A DNA stretch of 57,007 bases from Actinomycetota bacterium (lineage in GTDB: Bacteria > Actinomycetota > Thermoleophilia > Gaiellales > Gaiellaceae). Positions 39,972 through 48,375 of the stretch are shown here, one piece after another (position 1 is the stretch's first letter; each line of letters begins with the position of its first letter). The translations under genes were made by a program, and so were the position numbers. The notes beneath the pieces are model-generated. The model was given only the letters and a program-made list of their open reading frames with translations. It did no database searches and was not told the origin of the DNA. The stretch lies in contig JAIBJN010000004.1 of the NCBI GenBank assembly GCA_020029595.1, positions 1 through 57,007 of the forward strand. The letters run 5' to 3'.

Positions 39972-41236
39972 CCGCCAGCGGGTTGTTCCGCCGCGCCGGC
40001 CGGGTCATCCCCGGCGGGGTCAACTCGCCGGTGCGCGCGTGGGGGGCCGTCGGCGGAGAGGACCCCTTCTTCGCGGCGCGCGGGGAGGGCGCGTACCTGT
40101 TCGACACGGAGGGGAACCGCTACGTGGACTGGGTCATGTCCTGGGGTCCGCTCGTCTTCGGCCACGCCGACCCGGAGGTCGTCGAGGTGGTCCAGGACGC
40201 CGCCGCCGATGGGACGACCTTCGGGGCGCCGACCGAGCGCGAGGTCGAGCTGGCCGAGGAGCTGGTCGACGCCGTGCCCTCGGTGGAGATGGTGCGCCTC
40301 GTCTCCTCGGGCACCGAGGCAGCGATGAGCGCCCTCCGGCTCGCGCGCGGGTTCACCCGCCGCGACCGCGTCCTCAAGTTCGCGGGCTGCTATCACGGTC
40401 ACGCCGACGGCCTGCTCGCCGCGGCCGGCTCCGGGCTCGCGACGCTCGGGATCCCGTCCTCGCCGGGCGTGCCGGCCGGCGCCGCGGGCGACACGGTCGT
40501 CTGCGTCTACAACGACGTCGACGCCGCCGCCACCGCGGTCGAGCGCTACGGCGAGGGCCTGGCGGCGATCGTGGTCGAGCCCGTCGCCGGGAACATGGGC
40601 GTCGTCCCGCCCGAGCCCGGCTTCCTCGAGGCGCTGCGAGCCCTCTGCGACGCCGCCGGCGCCCTCCTCGTCTTCGACGAGGTCATCACCGGCTTCCGCG
40701 TCGCGCGCGGGGGTGCGCAAGAGCTCTACGGCGTGCGCCCCGACCTGAGCGTCCTCGGGAAGATCGCGGGCGGCGGCCTCCCGTTGGCGGCCTTCGGAGG
40801 ACGGGCGGACGTGATGGACGAGCTGGCGCCGAGCGGGCCCGTCTACCAGGCGGGCACGCTCTCGGGAAACCCGCTCGCGACGGCGGCGGCGCTCGTCGTC
40901 CTCAAGCGCCTGCGCGACCCGGCCGTCTACGAACGGCTCGAGGAGGCGGGCGCGCGTCTCGAGGCGGGGCTGCGCGAGGCCGCCGCCGGTGACGCGGCCT
41001 GCGTGCAGCGGGTCGGGGCGATGGCGACGCTCTTCTTCCGCGAGGGACCGGTGCGCAACTTCGAGGAGGCCGCGGCGAGCGACACCGATCGGTACGCGGG
41101 CTGGTTCCGCCACCTGCTCGCCCGGGGCGTCTACGTTGCCCCCTCGCAGTTCGAGGCGCTCTTCGTCTCGACGGCTCACGGTGAGGCCGAGATCGACGCG
41201 ACGGTGGAGGCAACGCGTGAGCTCTTCGGCGGCTGA
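39962..41236 (+). CDS. hemL: Glutamate-1-semialdehyde 2,1-aminomutase
   Basis: 424 residues. [11 protein letters not shown] at the N terminus, [38 protein letters not shown] and the PLP lysine in [19 protein letters not shown] are diagnostic. It forms 5-aminolevulinate by the C5 route, the step before HemB. Translation is coupled to hemB (10-base overlap) and to the next gene (20-base overlap). Confidence 0.96.
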   Translation: MALTASGLFRRAGRVIPGGVNSPVRAWGAVGGEDPFFAARGEGAYLFDTEGNRYVDWVMSWGPLVFGHADPEVVEVVQDAAADGTTFGAPTEREVELAEELVDAVPSVEMVRLVSSGTEAAMSALRLARGFTRRDRVLKFAGCYHGHADGLLAAAGSGLATLGIPSSPGVPAGAAGDTVVCVYNDVDAAATAVERYGEGLAAIVVEPVAGNMGVVPPEPGFLEALRALCDAAGALLVFDEVITGFRVARGGAQELYGVRPDLSVLGKIAGGGLPLAAFGGRADVMDELAPSGPVYQAGTLSGNPLATAAALVVLKRLRDPAVYERLEEAGARLEAGLREAAAGDAACVQRVGAMATLFFREGPVRNFEEAAASDTDRYAGWFRHLLARGVYVAPSQFEALFVSTAHGEAEIDATVEATRELFGG

Positions 41237-41765
41237 GCTCGGGATCTGGCGCACGATTGCCGACGAGGCGGGTTGGGAGAGCGCCCTCTGGGCCGCAGCG
41301 CTTCGCCCGGCCGCCGAGCGGGACGAGACCCCGATCTTCTCGGCGCTCGCGCCGGAGTCCCACGGGCTCGGGCTCGAATCGATCTACGAGGGTTACCTCC
41401 TGCACTACGGACGCCCGCGGCTCTTCGCGCCGGCCGATTCCGACACGGCCATGCTTCTGGGCGACTACCTCTACGCCCACGGGCTCGTCCGCGTGGCTGC
41501 GCACGGCGACGTGGCCGTCGTCGCCGACCTCGCCGAGCTCGTCTCCCTCTGCGCGCAGCTGCGGGCCGAGGAACGCGCCGGCGACGGCGCCGCCTGGGCC
41601 GGGACGGTCACCCGCCTCGGGGCGGACGATCCCCGCCTCGAGACCGCCCGCGCGGCACTTCGCCTGAACGGCGATCCGGCGCCGCTCCTCGCGCTCGCCG
41701 AGCTCGAGGCCGGCGCGGGCGCGGTCGGGCGCTCGCTCGCCCTGCACGCCGAGCGGGTCGATTAG
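41217..41765 (+). CDS. Helical protein of unknown function downstream of hemL
   Basis: 182 residues, predicted all-helical. YEGYLLHYGRPRLFAPADSDTAMLLGDYLYAHGLVRVA, followed by AELVSLCAQL, has the rhythm of the GDYLFARAF helix of polyprenyl synthases, but the Asp-rich motifs are lacking, so any such kinship would be to a non-catalytic form. The GTG start lies 20 bases inside hemL. Position between heme and quinone genes suggests a role in either; not proven. Confidence 0.55.
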   Translation: MSSSAAELGIWRTIADEAGWESALWAAALRPAAERDETPIFSALAPESHGLGLESIYEGYLLHYGRPRLFAPADSDTAMLLGDYLYAHGLVRVAAHGDVAVVADLAELVSLCAQLRAEERAGDGAAWAGTVTRLGADDPRLETARAALRLNGDPAPLLALAELEAGAGAVGRSLALHAERVD

Positions 41766-41768
41766 GAT
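41763..41768 (+). promoter_or_regulatory. -10 TAGGAT of small membrane gene
   Basis: TAGGAT begins within the stop codon of the preceding gene and ends 9 bases before ATG 41778. Confidence 0.4.
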
Positions 41769-41777
41769 CTCGCGGAG

Positions 41778-41945
41778 ATGGGCGCCTTCGTCAGCTCCCT
41801 CGTCCTCGCCGCCGAGAAGTCCACAGCCGAGGAGGGCCGCGACATCATCGTCGCGATGCTCGTCGTGGGGCTCATCTTCGTGAGCGTGATCGCGCTGGGG
41901 CAGCTCGGGCGCTGGCTCGGCCATCGCCGCGGCCGCGGCCACTGA
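41778..41945 (+). CDS. 55-residue single-helix membrane protein
   Basis: A small gene read directly from the sequence: an acidic N-terminal half (AEKSTAEEGRD), one membrane helix (IIVAMLVVGLIFVSVIAL, about 23-40) and a basic tail (GRWLGHRRGRGH), so the C terminus should be cytoplasmic. It sits between the heme genes and the UbiD gene; a small subunit or assembly factor of the membrane complexes nearby is conceivable. No family recognised. Confidence 0.55.
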   Translation: MGAFVSSLVLAAEKSTAEEGRDIIVAMLVVGLIFVSVIALGQLGRWLGHRRGRGH

Positions 41946-41972
41946 GCCGCGACCGGCGCCCACCTCGGGGGA

Positions 41973-41978
41973 TAGACT
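41973..41978 (+). promoter_or_regulatory. -10 TAGACT of ubiD-like gene
   Basis: TAGACT ends 7 bases before GTG 41986; it probably drives the quinone and bc-complex genes. Confidence 0.5.
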
Positions 41979-41985
41979 CGGAGCG

Positions 41986-43470
41986 GTGCCTGCCGCCGAT
42001 CTTCGCTCCTGGATCGACCTGCTCAAGCGGGAGGGCGAGCTGGTCGAGATCGAGGCCGAGGTCGATCCGTACCTCGAGATCACGGAGATCGCGGACCGCG
42101 TCGTCAAGGGCGGCGGACCGGCGCTCCTCTTCACGAGCGTCAAGGGGTCTGAGCGACCGCTTCTCATCAACCAGTTCGGAACCGAGCGGCGGACGTGCCT
42201 CGCGTTCGGCGAGCCGAGCCTCGATGCGGTCGCGCGCAAGCTCGAGGACGTCCTCGAGATGCAGCCGCCGCAAGGGCTCGTTGAGAAGGTGAAGGGGCTC
42301 GGGAAGCTCAAGCGCCTGGCCGACTCGATGCCGAAGACCGTCTCGCGCGGCGCCTGCCAGGAGCTCGTGCTCGAGCCCGATCTCGACGCGCTCCCGATCC
42401 AGCACTGCTGGCCCGACGACCCGTCGCCCTTCATCACGCTGCCCGCGGTGATCACGAAGGATCCGCGCACGGGCGTCCGCAACGTGGGCATGTACCGGAT
42501 GCAGAAGATCGACGCGCGCTCGACCTTCATGCACTGGCAGATCCACAAGGACGGGCGCGCCGACTGGCTGGCCGCCGAGGGCTCCATCCCGGTCGCCGTC
42601 GCCCTCGGCTGCGATCCCGTCACGACCTACTCGGCGAGCGCGCCGCTCCCGAAGCACATCGACGAGTTCATGCTCGCAGGTTTCCTGCGCGGCGACGCCG
42701 TCGAGCTCGTCAAGTGCAAGACGGTCGACCTCGAGGTGCCCGCGAACGCGGAGATCGTGCTCGAGGGAACGGTCGAGGCCGGCGACATGGGGACGGAGGG
42801 GCCGTTCGGGGACCACACCGGCTACTACTCCCCGCCCGAGCCGTTCCCGGTCTTCCGGCTGACCGCCATGACGATGCGCCGGAACGCGATCTACCCGTCC
42901 ATAGTCGTCGGGGTCCCGCCCGCCGAGGACGCCTGGCTCGGCAAGGCGACGGAGCGGATCTTCCTGCCGGCGATCCGCATGACCGTCCCGGAGATCGTCG
43001 ACTACGACCTCCCGGTCGCCGGCGCCTTCCACAACTGCGTGATCGTCTCGATCCGCAAGGCCTTCCCCGGCCACGCAAAGAAGGTCATGCACGCGATCTG
43101 GGGCCTCGGGATGCTGTCGCTCTCCAAGTCGGTGGTCGTCGTCGACGAGCTCGTCGACGTCCACGACTACGAGCAGGTCTTCTTCCACGTCTGCGCGAAC
43201 GTCGACCCCAAGCGGGACGTCCTCCTCAGCGAGGGCCCGCTCGACCAGCTCGACCACGCTGCAGTGCTGCCCTGTTACGGCGGGAAGCTCGGCATCGACG
43301 CCACGCACAAGCTGCCGGAGGAGGGCGCCCGGGAGTGGCCCGAGCGCATCGAGATGACTCCCGAGGTTTGTGACACGGTGGACCGGCGCTGGGAGGAGTA
43401 CGGCATCGGCGCCCAGGCCTCGGGAAACGGCCGAATCTCCCAGGTCTTGAGGCAGAAGGTACGTCGTTGA
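41986..43470 (+). CDS. UbiD-family menaquinone-biosynthesis decarboxylase
   Basis: 494 residues, full UbiD length. Typical blocks: LRSWIDLLKREGELVEIEAEVDPYLEITEIADRV, LFTSVKGSERPLLINQFGTERR, DPRTGVRNVGMYRMQ, GTEGPFGDHTGYYSPPEPFPVFRLTAMTMRRNAIYP. UbiD enzymes need prenylated FMN made by UbiX, encoded 2.7 kb downstream. In futalosine organisms the pair is thought to remove the carboxylate of the naphthoate intermediate. Leaderless GTG start. Confidence 0.9.
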   Translation: MPAADLRSWIDLLKREGELVEIEAEVDPYLEITEIADRVVKGGGPALLFTSVKGSERPLLINQFGTERRTCLAFGEPSLDAVARKLEDVLEMQPPQGLVEKVKGLGKLKRLADSMPKTVSRGACQELVLEPDLDALPIQHCWPDDPSPFITLPAVITKDPRTGVRNVGMYRMQKIDARSTFMHWQIHKDGRADWLAAEGSIPVAVALGCDPVTTYSASAPLPKHIDEFMLAGFLRGDAVELVKCKTVDLEVPANAEIVLEGTVEAGDMGTEGPFGDHTGYYSPPEPFPVFRLTAMTMRRNAIYPSIVVGVPPAEDAWLGKATERIFLPAIRMTVPEIVDYDLPVAGAFHNCVIVSIRKAFPGHAKKVMHAIWGLGMLSLSKSVVVVDELVDVHDYEQVFFHVCANVDPKRDVLLSEGPLDQLDHAAVLPCYGGKLGIDATHKLPEEGAREWPERIEMTPEVCDTVDRRWEEYGIGAQASGNGRISQVLRQKVRR

Positions 43471-43538
43471 CAGGATCGAGCCGCCGAAGGAAGAATGCTC
43501 CACGCTCGTGACAGCGAGGGCAGGGAGAAGGGAGCCTG

Positions 43539-44471
43539 GTGGCCGACGAGCTAGAGCGGCCGGGGGAGACCCCCGAGCACGAAGACGCTGAGGCCCACCT
43601 CCCCTCGCCGACGATCTGGCCGTTCGGCTTCGCCGGCGCGGTCGCCCTCATCCTCCTCGGACTGATCATCAGCTTCTGGGCGACCGCGTTCGGGATCGCC
43701 CTCGCGGTCGTCTTCGGCTTCCTCTGGATCCGTCAGGTGACGCGCGAGGTGCGCGGCGAGCCCGAGCCGCTCGAGGCCCCCGCGCCCGGCGCGGCGGAAG
43801 AGCCGGTCGAGGAGCCGGAGGAGGCCGAGGGCTACACGCGCTCGAAGTTCCTCGAGGGCGCGACACTCGGGCTCGGCGCGGCGATCGGCGCCATCGTCAC
43901 CGTGCCTGTGCTCGGCTTCGCCGTCGCCCCCGCCTTCGTCGACCAGGGCTACCCCGACGTCGACATCGGCCCGCTCGAGAACTACCCCGAGGAGGAGTGG
44001 CAGATCGTCACCTTCACCAGCAATGCGGACAAGGGCGCCGTCTCGCGACGGACGGCGTTTGTCCGCAACAACGGCCTCAAGGACCAGGTCCCGAGCTTCA
44101 CGATCATCTCGAACCGCTGCGTCCACCTCGGCTGTCCGACTCAGCCGCAGGGGCCGCCCGGCGAGCTGCGTGACATCGAGACGTCGCAGACGCCCGTGAC
44201 GCTGTCGGCGACGACGCCCTCGGGCTTCGGCTGCCCCTGCCACGGCGGCGCCTACGACATCGAAGGCAACCGGGTGGCCGGGCCGCCGGTACGCGCACTC
44301 GACCGCTACGAGTTCTCGATCATCGACGGCAGCCTCTGGCTCGGCTCGCCGTACAGCGTCAGCGAGGTGGAAGGCGAGGGCGCCGACGCCGTGATCGTCA
44401 AGTACCGGCCGGCCGATCCGGGCGTCCACGTGGACGGGCCGGAACAGGTCTTCTACCCGATCGTGCCGTGA
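43539..44471 (+). CDS. qcrA: Rieske subunit of menaquinol:cytochrome c reductase
   Basis: 310 residues. Three hydrophobic helices (about 27-45, 46-62, 105-130) precede the Rieske domain, as in actinobacterial QcrA. Cluster ligands and disulfide: CVHLGC and CPCHGGAYD. The usual Ser after CPCHG is Gly, which in the family tends to go with lower-potential menaquinone-linked clusters. It carries electrons from menaquinol to the cytochrome c part. GTG start with an AGGGAG site. Confidence 0.93.
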   Translation: MADELERPGETPEHEDAEAHLPSPTIWPFGFAGAVALILLGLIISFWATAFGIALAVVFGFLWIRQVTREVRGEPEPLEAPAPGAAEEPVEEPEEAEGYTRSKFLEGATLGLGAAIGAIVTVPVLGFAVAPAFVDQGYPDVDIGPLENYPEEEWQIVTFTSNADKGAVSRRTAFVRNNGLKDQVPSFTIISNRCVHLGCPTQPQGPPGELRDIETSQTPVTLSATTPSGFGCPCHGGAYDIEGNRVAGPPVRALDRYEFSIIDGSLWLGSPYSVSEVEGEGADAVIVKYRPADPGVHVDGPEQVFYPIVP

Positions 44472-44482
44472 GGATGGCCTAG

Positions 44483-45310
44483 GTGCCGCGCGCGAAGTCG
44501 AAGAGGCGCCAGCAGGCCGGGCACCTCCTGATGGTGCCTGTCGACTGGCTCGAGGAGCGCTCCGGGCTCGTCGGCGGGCTCAAGTACTTCCTCTTCCGCA
44601 AGGTCCCGCGCGACTCGAACTGGTTCCACACGCTCGGCTCGGCGACGCTGACCGCCTTCATCGTCCAGACCGTCACAGGCGTCGTGCTCGCCTTCTACTA
44701 CAAGCCCTCGCCCGACGAGGCGTACGCCTCGATCCAGTTCATCACGAACGACCTGACACTCGGCTGGCTCGTGCGCGGGATGCACCGCTGGGGGGCGAGC
44801 GTCTTCATCATCCTGCTCTTCCTCCACATGGGGCGAGTCTTCCTCTTCGGCGCCTACAAGTACCCGCGCGAGCTGAACTGGCTGCTCGGCGTGGGGCTCC
44901 TCGTGCTGGCGATGCTCGAGGGCTTCACCGGCTACCTGCTTCCCTGGGACCAGACCGCGTACTGGGCGACGGTCGTCGGCATCAACCTGAACGCGACCGC
45001 GCCGTTCCTCGGCCCGTTCCTCTCGGACTTCCTGCGCGGGGGGCAGGAGATCGGCACCGAGACGCTCTCACGCTTCTACTCGATGCACATGCTGCTCATC
45101 CCAGGCGGCCTCATCGGGCTGATCGTGCTTCACCTGTACCTCGTCATCCGCCTCGGCGTCACCTCGCCGCCGTGGTCGGACGAGGCAGCGGGCAGGGAGC
45201 GCGCGGAGGTCGTCACCGCGAAGCGCGGGCTCGTGGAGCCCCGCCCGCGAGGCGACGGCAGCGTTCCTTCGCCGAGCGAAGGAACGCTAACTGGAGAAGG
45301 CCCCCGTTGA
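44483..45310 (+). CDS. qcrB: Cytochrome b (N-terminal half, b6-like) subunit
   Basis: 275 residues: the four-helix, two-heme half of cytochrome b as in Bacillus QcrB and b6. Heme-ligand histidines are in LVRGMHRWGASVFIILLFLHMGRV (helix B) and in the helix with FYSMHMLLIPGGLIGLIVLHLYLV (helix D). GYLLPWDQTAYWATVV is the conserved Qo-side stretch. The C-terminal tail (about 245-275) is extra and partly encoded by a 13-bp palindrome. GTG start 11 bases after qcrA. Confidence 0.93.
   Translation: MPRAKSKRRQQAGHLLMVPVDWLEERSGLVGGLKYFLFRKVPRDSNWFHTLGSATLTAFIVQTVTGVVLAFYYKPSPDEAYASIQFITNDLTLGWLVRGMHRWGASVFIILLFLHMGRVFLFGAYKYPRELNWLLGVGLLVLAMLEGFTGYLLPWDQTAYWATVVGINLNATAPFLGPFLSDFLRGGQEIGTETLSRFYSMHMLLIPGGLIGLIVLHLYLVIRLGVTSPPWSDEAAGRERAEVVTAKRGLVEPRPRGDGSVPSPSEGTLTGEGPR
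45260..45288. repeat. Perfect 13-bp palindrome in the qcrB 3' end
   Basis: AGCGTTCCTTCGC, loop CGA, GCGAAGGAACGCT, in the qcrB reading frame 20 bases before its stop. It encodes part of the non-conserved tail. Confidence 0.65.
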
Positions 45311-45327
45311 TCGGGAGGGCACACATC

Positions 45328-45365
45328 TTTTGGTCGAGCTTTTGCCCGAAGGGGAAAAGGTCGTG
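45328..45365 (+). repeat. Split repeat, copy A, before qcrC
   Basis: CTTTTGGTCGAGCTTTTGCC, a short CGAAGG loop, then GGAAAAGGTCGT leading into GTG 45363. Both arms are identical to copy B before ymdB 8.3 kb away on the other strand. Confidence 0.6.
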
Positions 45366-46175
45366 AGCAACGAGCAGGAACGCGCGTACTTCAAGCGCTA
45401 CAAGGAGGACGTCCGGGAGCGCGGGAAGCCCTTCTTCCCGTACGCGATGTTTCACGACACGGTCATGAGCCTGGTCGTGGTCTGCGTCATCGTCGCCCTC
45501 ACCTGCGTCTGGTACTTCACCTCGGGTGAGGAGGCGGGTGACGCGGGCATCCTCGGGCCGCGCTACGCGGACGAGGCCGATCCGGGCACGACGTCCTTCG
45601 TGCCGCGCCCGGACTGGTACTTCTACTTCCTCTTCTACCTTCTGCGGATCTTCAAGTGGCCGGACTCGGTCATCCTGGGGACGGTCGGGATCCCGACGAT
45701 CGCCCTCATCCTCCTGCTCGTACTCCCGTTCATCGACCGCCGCCGGGAGCGGCGGATCCTCCGCCGGCCCGTGGCGGTCGTGGCCGCGCTCCTCGTCATC
45801 GCCTCGATGGGCATCCTCACGTACAAGGGCGCGACGGCCAAGGAGTCGCTCGCCGGCGAGAACGTCGAGCTCGTGGACGAGTGGGCACAGGTGCAGGGGC
45901 TCTCCGAGGAGGGGATCGAGGGCGCGACCCTCTTCGCCCAGATCGGCTGCCTGAACTGCCATACCTATCTCGGCGCCGGCACGCCCAACCTCGGCGCCCC
46001 CGACCTGTCCGAGATCGGGGCCTCGGGCCAGACCGCAGAGGAGTTCTCCGCGTACGTCGCCAACCCGGCCGAGTTCGGCAACAACGTCATGCCGTCCTAC
46101 GAGAGCCAGGGAGAAGAGGTTCTCCGCCTGCTCGGGATCTTCCTCGAAGAGTCGAAGGGCGAGGGCGGCGGCTAG
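45363..46175 (+). CDS. qcrC: Subunit IV-like cytochrome b C-terminal half fused to cytochrome c
   Basis: 270 residues. The first part (about 1-165) has three membrane helices with RPDWYFYFLFYLLRIF (the PDWY-type Qo motif of subunit IV). The last part (about 185-270) is a cytochrome c domain with heme motif CLNCH and NNVMPSYE supplying the Met ligand. This fusion is the Bacillus QcrC design rather than the actinobacterial diheme QcrC. GTG 45363 is chosen; an in-frame TTG at 45330 would read through the repeat. Confidence 0.9.
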   Translation: MSNEQERAYFKRYKEDVRERGKPFFPYAMFHDTVMSLVVVCVIVALTCVWYFTSGEEAGDAGILGPRYADEADPGTTSFVPRPDWYFYFLFYLLRIFKWPDSVILGTVGIPTIALILLLVLPFIDRRRERRILRRPVAVVAALLVIASMGILTYKGATAKESLAGENVELVDEWAQVQGLSEEGIEGATLFAQIGCLNCHTYLGAGTPNLGAPDLSEIGASGQTAEEFSAYVANPAEFGNNVMPSYESQGEEVLRLLGIFLEESKGEGGG

Positions 46176-46196
46176 CCCGCGCCCGGGCGGTGCCCC

Positions 46197-46781
46197 GTGA
46201 ACGTCTTCCTCGGCATCACCGGCGCCTCGGGCGCGCCGTATGCGGCACGCCTCCTCCGGGCGCTCTCGGCCGCCGGCTGCGAGGTCGGCGTCGCCATCTC
46301 GGACGCCGGCGTCCAGGTGTGCGCAACCGAGCTCTACGGCGACATCTCGCTCTCGCGCGAGGACGTGACGGCGCGTCTCGCCGACGGGCTCGACGGACTC
46401 TCCGTCCTCGGACTCAGGGACTACTCGACTCCGTACGCGAGCGGCTCGGCGAGGGTGGACGGCTACGTCGTCTGCCCGTGCTCGATGTCGACGGCGGCCA
46501 GCATCGCGGCCGGCGCGATGGCGAACCTCATCCACCGCGCCGCCTCCGTGGCGCTCAAGGAGGAGCGGAAGCTCCTGCTCGTGCCCCGCGAGACGCCGCT
46601 CTCGACCATCCATCTCGAGAACCTCTTGCGCCTCCGCCGGGCCGGGGCGACGGTCGTCTTCGCGGCGCCGGGCTTCTACCATGCCCCCCAGACCATCGAC
46701 GATCTGGTCAACTTCGTGGTGGCGCGATGTCTCGACCAGCTGGGAATCGACCAGACGCTCGTCGGCCGGTGGGGCCAATGA
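46197..46781 (+). CDS. ubiX: Flavin prenyltransferase UbiX
   Basis: 194 residues. FLGITGASGAPYAARLLRAL at the N terminus, the VVCPCSMSTAASIAAGAMANLIHRAA helix and RKLLLVPRETPLSTIHLENLLRL are classic UbiX. It makes prenylated FMN, the cofactor of UbiD-type decarboxylases, matching the UbiD gene upstream. GTG start. ATGA overlap with menG. Confidence 0.94.
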   Translation: MNVFLGITGASGAPYAARLLRALSAAGCEVGVAISDAGVQVCATELYGDISLSREDVTARLADGLDGLSVLGLRDYSTPYASGSARVDGYVVCPCSMSTAASIAAGAMANLIHRAASVALKEERKLLLVPRETPLSTIHLENLLRLRRAGATVVFAAPGFYHAPQTIDDLVNFVVARCLDQLGIDQTLVGRWGQ

Positions 46782-47458
46782 GCTCCGGCACGCTCGCTCC
46801 TGCCGCGGTCGAGGCGATGTTCGACCGGATCTCCCCGGTCTACGACTCCATGAACCGGCTGATGACGGCCGGGCTCGATCGCCGCTGGCGGCGTCTCGCC
46901 GTCGAGGCCGTCGTGCGGCCCGGCGACAGAGTTCTCGACGCGTGCTGCGGGACGGGCGATCTCGCCCTCGCTGCCGAGCGCGTCGGCGGCCGGGTGACGG
47001 GGCTCGACTTCTCCGAACGCATGCTAGACCGCGCCCGGCTGAAGTCGGCCGCGGTCGAATGGGTGCGGGCCGACGTCCTGGCCATGCCCTTCGAGGATGC
47101 GAGCTTCGACGTCGTGACCGTGGGGTTCGGCATTCGCAACGTCGAGGACCTCGAGGCGGCCCTTCGCGAGCTCGCTCGAGTCCTGAGGCCAGGCGGACGC
47201 CTGGCCTGCCTCGAGATCACGCGCCCGCGCGGTGCCCTCCGGCCCTTCTTCCGCCTCTGGTTCGAAGGGCTCGTTCCCCTGGCCGGCAAGGTGCTTCCGG
47301 GCGGCTCGGCCTACTCGTACCTCCCGGCGAGCGTGCGCCGCTTCCCTGTCCCCCAGGACCTTGGGGAAGCGATGCGCCGCTCCGGCTTCGAAGAGGTCGG
47401 CTGGCGGCTCCTCGGCGGCGGCATCGTCTGTCTTCACGCCGCGAGGAGGGCTCCGTGA
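46778..47458 (+). CDS. menG: Demethylmenaquinone methyltransferase
   Basis: 226 residues, UbiE/MenG family: VEAMFDRISPVYDSMNRLMTAGLDRRWRR, AdoMet motif VLDACCGTGDLALAAE, VTVGFGIRNVEDLEAALRELARVLRPGGRLACLEITRP and SYLPASVRRFP. It methylates demethylmenaquinone as the last step. ATGA coupled to ubiX, GTGA coupled to the prenyl synthase. A 10-bp palindrome at 47186-47207 encodes part of the RPGGRL motif. Confidence 0.94.
   Translation: MSSGTLAPAAVEAMFDRISPVYDSMNRLMTAGLDRRWRRLAVEAVVRPGDRVLDACCGTGDLALAAERVGGRVTGLDFSERMLDRARLKSAAVEWVRADVLAMPFEDASFDVVTVGFGIRNVEDLEAALRELARVLRPGGRLACLEITRPRGALRPFFRLWFEGLVPLAGKVLPGGSAYSYLPASVRRFPVPQDLGEAMRRSGFEEVGWRLLGGGIVCLHAARRAP
47186..47207. repeat. 10-bp palindrome inside menG
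   Basis: AGGCCAGGCG, GA, CGCCTGGCCT, over the codons of the conserved PGGRLAC stretch. Because the residues are conserved, chance or codon choice may explain it. Confidence 0.4.
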
Positions 47459-48375
47459 ACGCACTCGCCACCGTTCGCTCGGCGCCCGGTCTGGACGAGT
47501 TTCTCGATCGCCTGGAGGATCGTCTGCAGGATTCCGTCCAGTCGCATCCGGGTCTTGTCGGCGCGATCGGGTCCGACACGCTCTCGGCCGGGGGGAAGCG
47601 GCTCCGGCCCGTGCTCGTGTTCCTCTGCACGCCGCCCGGCCGGCGTGCCGACGAGCGGGCCGTCGCCGGCGGCACCGCCGTCGAGCTCGTTCACATGGCG
47701 ACGCTCGTCCACGACGACCTCCTCGACGGTGCTGATCTCCGCCGCGGACGCCCGACCGCGTGGGCCGAGCACGGCGAGGACGCCGCGAAGGCGGCCGGCG
47801 ACTATCTCTTCGCGCGGGCCTTCGCCGAGCTCGCAGGGACGGGCGACGTGCACGGCGTGACCGTCCTCGCCGGCGCGGCGCTCGCGCTCGCGCGCGGGGA
47901 GGCGCTCCAGCGGCGGCAGGCCTTCCGGCCGGAAACGACCGTGGACGAGTACCTCGCCCGCTGTTCGCTGAAGACCGGGAAGCTCTTCGAGGCCGCCTGC
48001 GTCATCGGCGCCGGCCGGCCGGAGCTCGGCGCCTTCGGGCTCGCGCTCGGCATCGCCTTCCAGATCGCCGACGACATCCTCGACTGCACCGGCGACTTCG
48101 ACACGACCGGGAAGGCGCCCGGTGTCGACCTGCGCGACGGCACGCCGACCCTGCCGCTGATCCTGGCGGCCCGGGAGGACGCCGGTGTCCGGCAGGCACT
48201 GGCCGGGGAGCCGGTCGCAGGCGCTCTCGAGCTCGTCGTCGCCACCGGGGCGATCGTGACCGCCCGCAGTTTCGCGCTCGAGTATGCGGCGCGCGCCAGG
48301 GTCGCCCTCGACGGCGAGCCGGACCGAGCCTCACTCGAGGCGCTCACCCACCTCGTCGTGGACAGGGACGCATGA
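47455..48375 (+). CDS. Polyprenyl diphosphate synthase
   Basis: 306 residues. First Asp-rich motif LVHDDLLDGADLRRGRPTAW, second FQIADDILDCTGDFDTTGKAPGVDLRDG, and GGKRLRPVLVFL. It builds the all-trans prenyl tail of menaquinone; by context the product is long (probably C35-C50), but chain length cannot be read with confidence. GTG start overlapping the menG stop. ATGA overlap with mqnE. Confidence 0.92.
   Translation: MNALATVRSAPGLDEFLDRLEDRLQDSVQSHPGLVGAIGSDTLSAGGKRLRPVLVFLCTPPGRRADERAVAGGTAVELVHMATLVHDDLLDGADLRRGRPTAWAEHGEDAAKAAGDYLFARAFAELAGTGDVHGVTVLAGAALALARGEALQRRQAFRPETTVDEYLARCSLKTGKLFEAACVIGAGRPELGAFGLALGIAFQIADDILDCTGDFDTTGKAPGVDLRDGTPTLPLILAAREDAGVRQALAGEPVAGALELVVATGAIVTARSFALEYAARARVALDGEPDRASLEALTHLVVDRDA

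Noticed and set aside
45330-45362. TTG 45330 as the qcrC start
   Set aside because: It would translate the repeat element as the N terminus; GTG 45363 has a purine-rich GGGGAAAAGG run before it. The possibility remains open.
47186-47207. Inserted palindrome in menG like the one in paaB
   Set aside because: It encodes the conserved PGGRL motif present in all family members, so insertion is unlikely; symmetric codon choice explains it.
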